A stretch of DNA of 6,046 nt from an uncultured Haloferula sp. GTDB lineage: Bacteria > Verrucomicrobiota > Verrucomicrobiae > Verrucomicrobiales > Akkermansiaceae. A program made the translations under genes and the position numbers. Under the pieces are notes generated by a model that saw only the letters and a list, made by a program, of their open reading frames with translations, had not been told where the DNA came from and made no database searches. The stretch covers positions 1 to 6,046 of the forward strand of contig CAMLOZ010000239.1 of NCBI GenBank assembly GCA_946481625.1, given 5' to 3'. Every line of letters starts with the position of its first letter. Position 1 is the first letter of the stretch. Positions 4,946 to 6,046 of this stretch are shown here, in pieces.

Positions 4946-6046
4946 TCAGGCGAGGGTGCCGAGGCGTTCGCCGCGATAGCTACCGTTTTCGATCCCGCGG
5001 ATCCACTCCTGGTTGTCGAGGTACCATTGGACGGTCTTCCGCAGGCCGGACTCGAAGTTCTCGCGGGGAGACCAGCCGAGCTCGTTCTCGATGCGGGCGG
5101 GATCGATGGCGTAGCGCTGGTCGTGGCCCGGGCGGTCCTTCACGTAGGTGATGAGTTCGTCGGCGGACTTGGTGGCGCTTTCGGGTGCCAGCTCGTGGAC
5201 GGTCTTGATGAGGGCGCGGACGACATCGATGTTGCGGATCTCGTTCTTGCCGCCGATGACGTAGGTCTCGCCCATGGTGCCGCGGACGAGTGCGGTGGCG
5301 AGGCCGCGGCAGTGGTCCTCCACGTAGAGCCAGTCGCGGATGTTCGTGCCATCGCCATAGACCGGCAGCGGTTCGCCGCGGAGGGTCTTCTGGATCATCA
5401 GCGGGAGAAGCTTCTCCGGGAACTGGAAGGGGCCGTAGTTGTTCGAGCAATTGGTGGTGATCACCGGCATGCCGTAGGTGTGGTGGTAGGCGCGGGCGAG
5501 GTGATCGCTGCCGGCCTTCGAGGCGCTGTAGGGGCTGTTCGGCGCATACGGCGTGGTTTCGCAGAACATCGGATCCTCCGGCCCGAGCGAACCGAAGACC
5601 TCGTCCGTGGAGACGTGGAGGAAAGCGGACTCGCCGCCGTCGGCAATGGATTTGCCATAGTTCGGCAGCTTGATGCGGCCGGACTCCACGAGGTATTTGC
5701 GGAAGGCATCGAGGAGGCGGAAGGTGCCGACCACGTTGGTCATGATGAAGGCTTCCGGGCCGTCGATCGAGCGGTCCACGTGGGACTCCGCGGCGAGGTG
5801 CATGACGGCATCGATCTTGTGCTCGCGCAGCAGGCTGCCGATGAGCTTGTCATCGAGGATGTCGCCTTGGACGAAGACGTGGCGCGGGTCGGCATCGAGG
5901 TCCTCGAGGCTCGAGCGGTTGCCCGCGTAGGTGAGTTTGTCGAGATTGACCACCTTGTCGATGGACACGCCGAGTTCGGCGGAGGCATCGCGGAGCAGGT
6001 AGTGGACGAGATTCGAGCCGAGAAAGCCGGCACCGCCGGTGATGAG
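4946..6046 (-). CDS. rfbB: dTDP-glucose 4,6-dehydratase (RmlB/RfbB), first few residues beyond the window
   Basis: The frame is open from the stop at 4948-4946 to the right edge, giving 366 visible residues. The first are LITGGAGFLGSN, the NAD-binding Rossmann motif that normally begins 3-5 residues after the initiator Met, so nearly the whole protein is here. The GTG at 5968 is not a credible start because it would remove this motif. It is a short-chain dehydrogenase/reductase of the extended class that converts dTDP-glucose to dTDP-4-keto-6-deoxyglucose. In visible-residue numbering it has LDKLTYAGN (35-43), HLAAESHVDRSI (84-95), the STDEVFG catalytic segment with TDE at 147-149, and YSASK at 173-177 (the YxxxK pair), then NNYGP and PVYGDGTNIRDWLYVEDH. 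It heads the visible operon rfbB-rfbA-rfbC-like. Length and motifs agree with a full, active enzyme (family about 350-360 residues). Confidence 0.97.
   Translation of the reverse strand, partial: LITGGAGFLGSNLVHYLLRDASAELGVSIDKVVNLDKLTYAGNRSSLEDLDADPRHVFVQGDILDDKLIGSLLREHKIDAVMHLAAESHVDRSIDGPEAFIMTNVVGTFRLLDAFRKYLVESGRIKLPNYGKSIADGGESAFLHVSTDEVFGSLGPEDPMFCETTPYAPNSPYSASKAGSDHLARAYHHTYGMPVITTNCSNNYGPFQFPEKLLPLMIQKTLRGEPLPVYGDGTNIRDWLYVEDHCRGLATALVRGTMGETYVIGGKNEIRNIDVVRALIKTVHELAPESATKSADELITYVKDRPGHDQRYAIDPARIENELGWSPRENFESGLRKTVQWYLDNQEWIRGIENGSYRGERLGTLA

Noticed and set aside
1..6046. CRISPR arrays, insertion sequences, tRNA or rRNA genes, attachment sites
   Set aside because: Reading both strands showed no regular spaced repeats, no transposase-like frame with terminal repeats, and no tRNA or rRNA-like segment.

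Overview
This GC-rich window (about 60% or more GC in the coding parts) reads as chromosomal DNA of a Gram-negative bacterium, most likely a member of the Verrucomicrobiota. That placement is an inference. It rests on the secreted Fn3/carbohydrate-binding/Ig protein whose C-terminus ends in a 'FYKIV' type motif common in that phylum, on the outer-membrane polysaccharide-export lipoprotein, and on the lack of Shine-Dalgarno sites in front of almost every gene.

Layout from left to right. (1) Positions 1-398, minus strand: an Rrf2-family, probably iron-sulfur-binding, transcription regulator whose C-terminus runs off the window. A candidate promoter and a palindrome lie just upstream of it. (2) Positions 529-900, minus strand: a small orphan reading frame whose C-terminal half is a Fis-type helix-turn-helix like the DNA-binding end of NtrC/PrsR-class sigma-54 activators, followed by a very clear intrinsic terminator at 529-555. 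(3) Positions 901-1183: a non-coding stretch with several inverted repeats that becomes very AT-rich at its right end. (4) Positions 1184-2488, plus strand: a secreted multidomain protein (signal peptide, fibronectin III, CBM6/35-like, Ig-like, C-terminal beta domain). (5) Positions 2513-6046, minus strand: a polysaccharide-biosynthesis and export block read right to left as rfbB (dTDP-glucose 4,6-dehydratase, start beyond the window), rfbA (glucose-1-phosphate thymidylyltransferase), a divergent rfbC-like cupin epimerase, and a short Wza/GumB-type export lipoprotein.

How the genes work together: RfbA makes dTDP-glucose, RfbB converts it to dTDP-4-keto-6-deoxyglucose, and the RfbC-like protein probably epimerises or isomerises that product. 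The sugar would feed an exopolysaccharide or O-antigen that the OPX lipoprotein helps to export. No rfbD, glycosyltransferase, aminotransferase, Wzc/Wzx/Wzy or exosortase gene is visible, so the final sugar and the polymer are unknown. The secreted protein converges on this block and may bind surface glycan, but only proximity supports that.

I did not find a wholly new system. The points most worth a second look are the orphan Fis-type domain, the divergent epimerase, the short OPX protein and the start region of the secreted protein.
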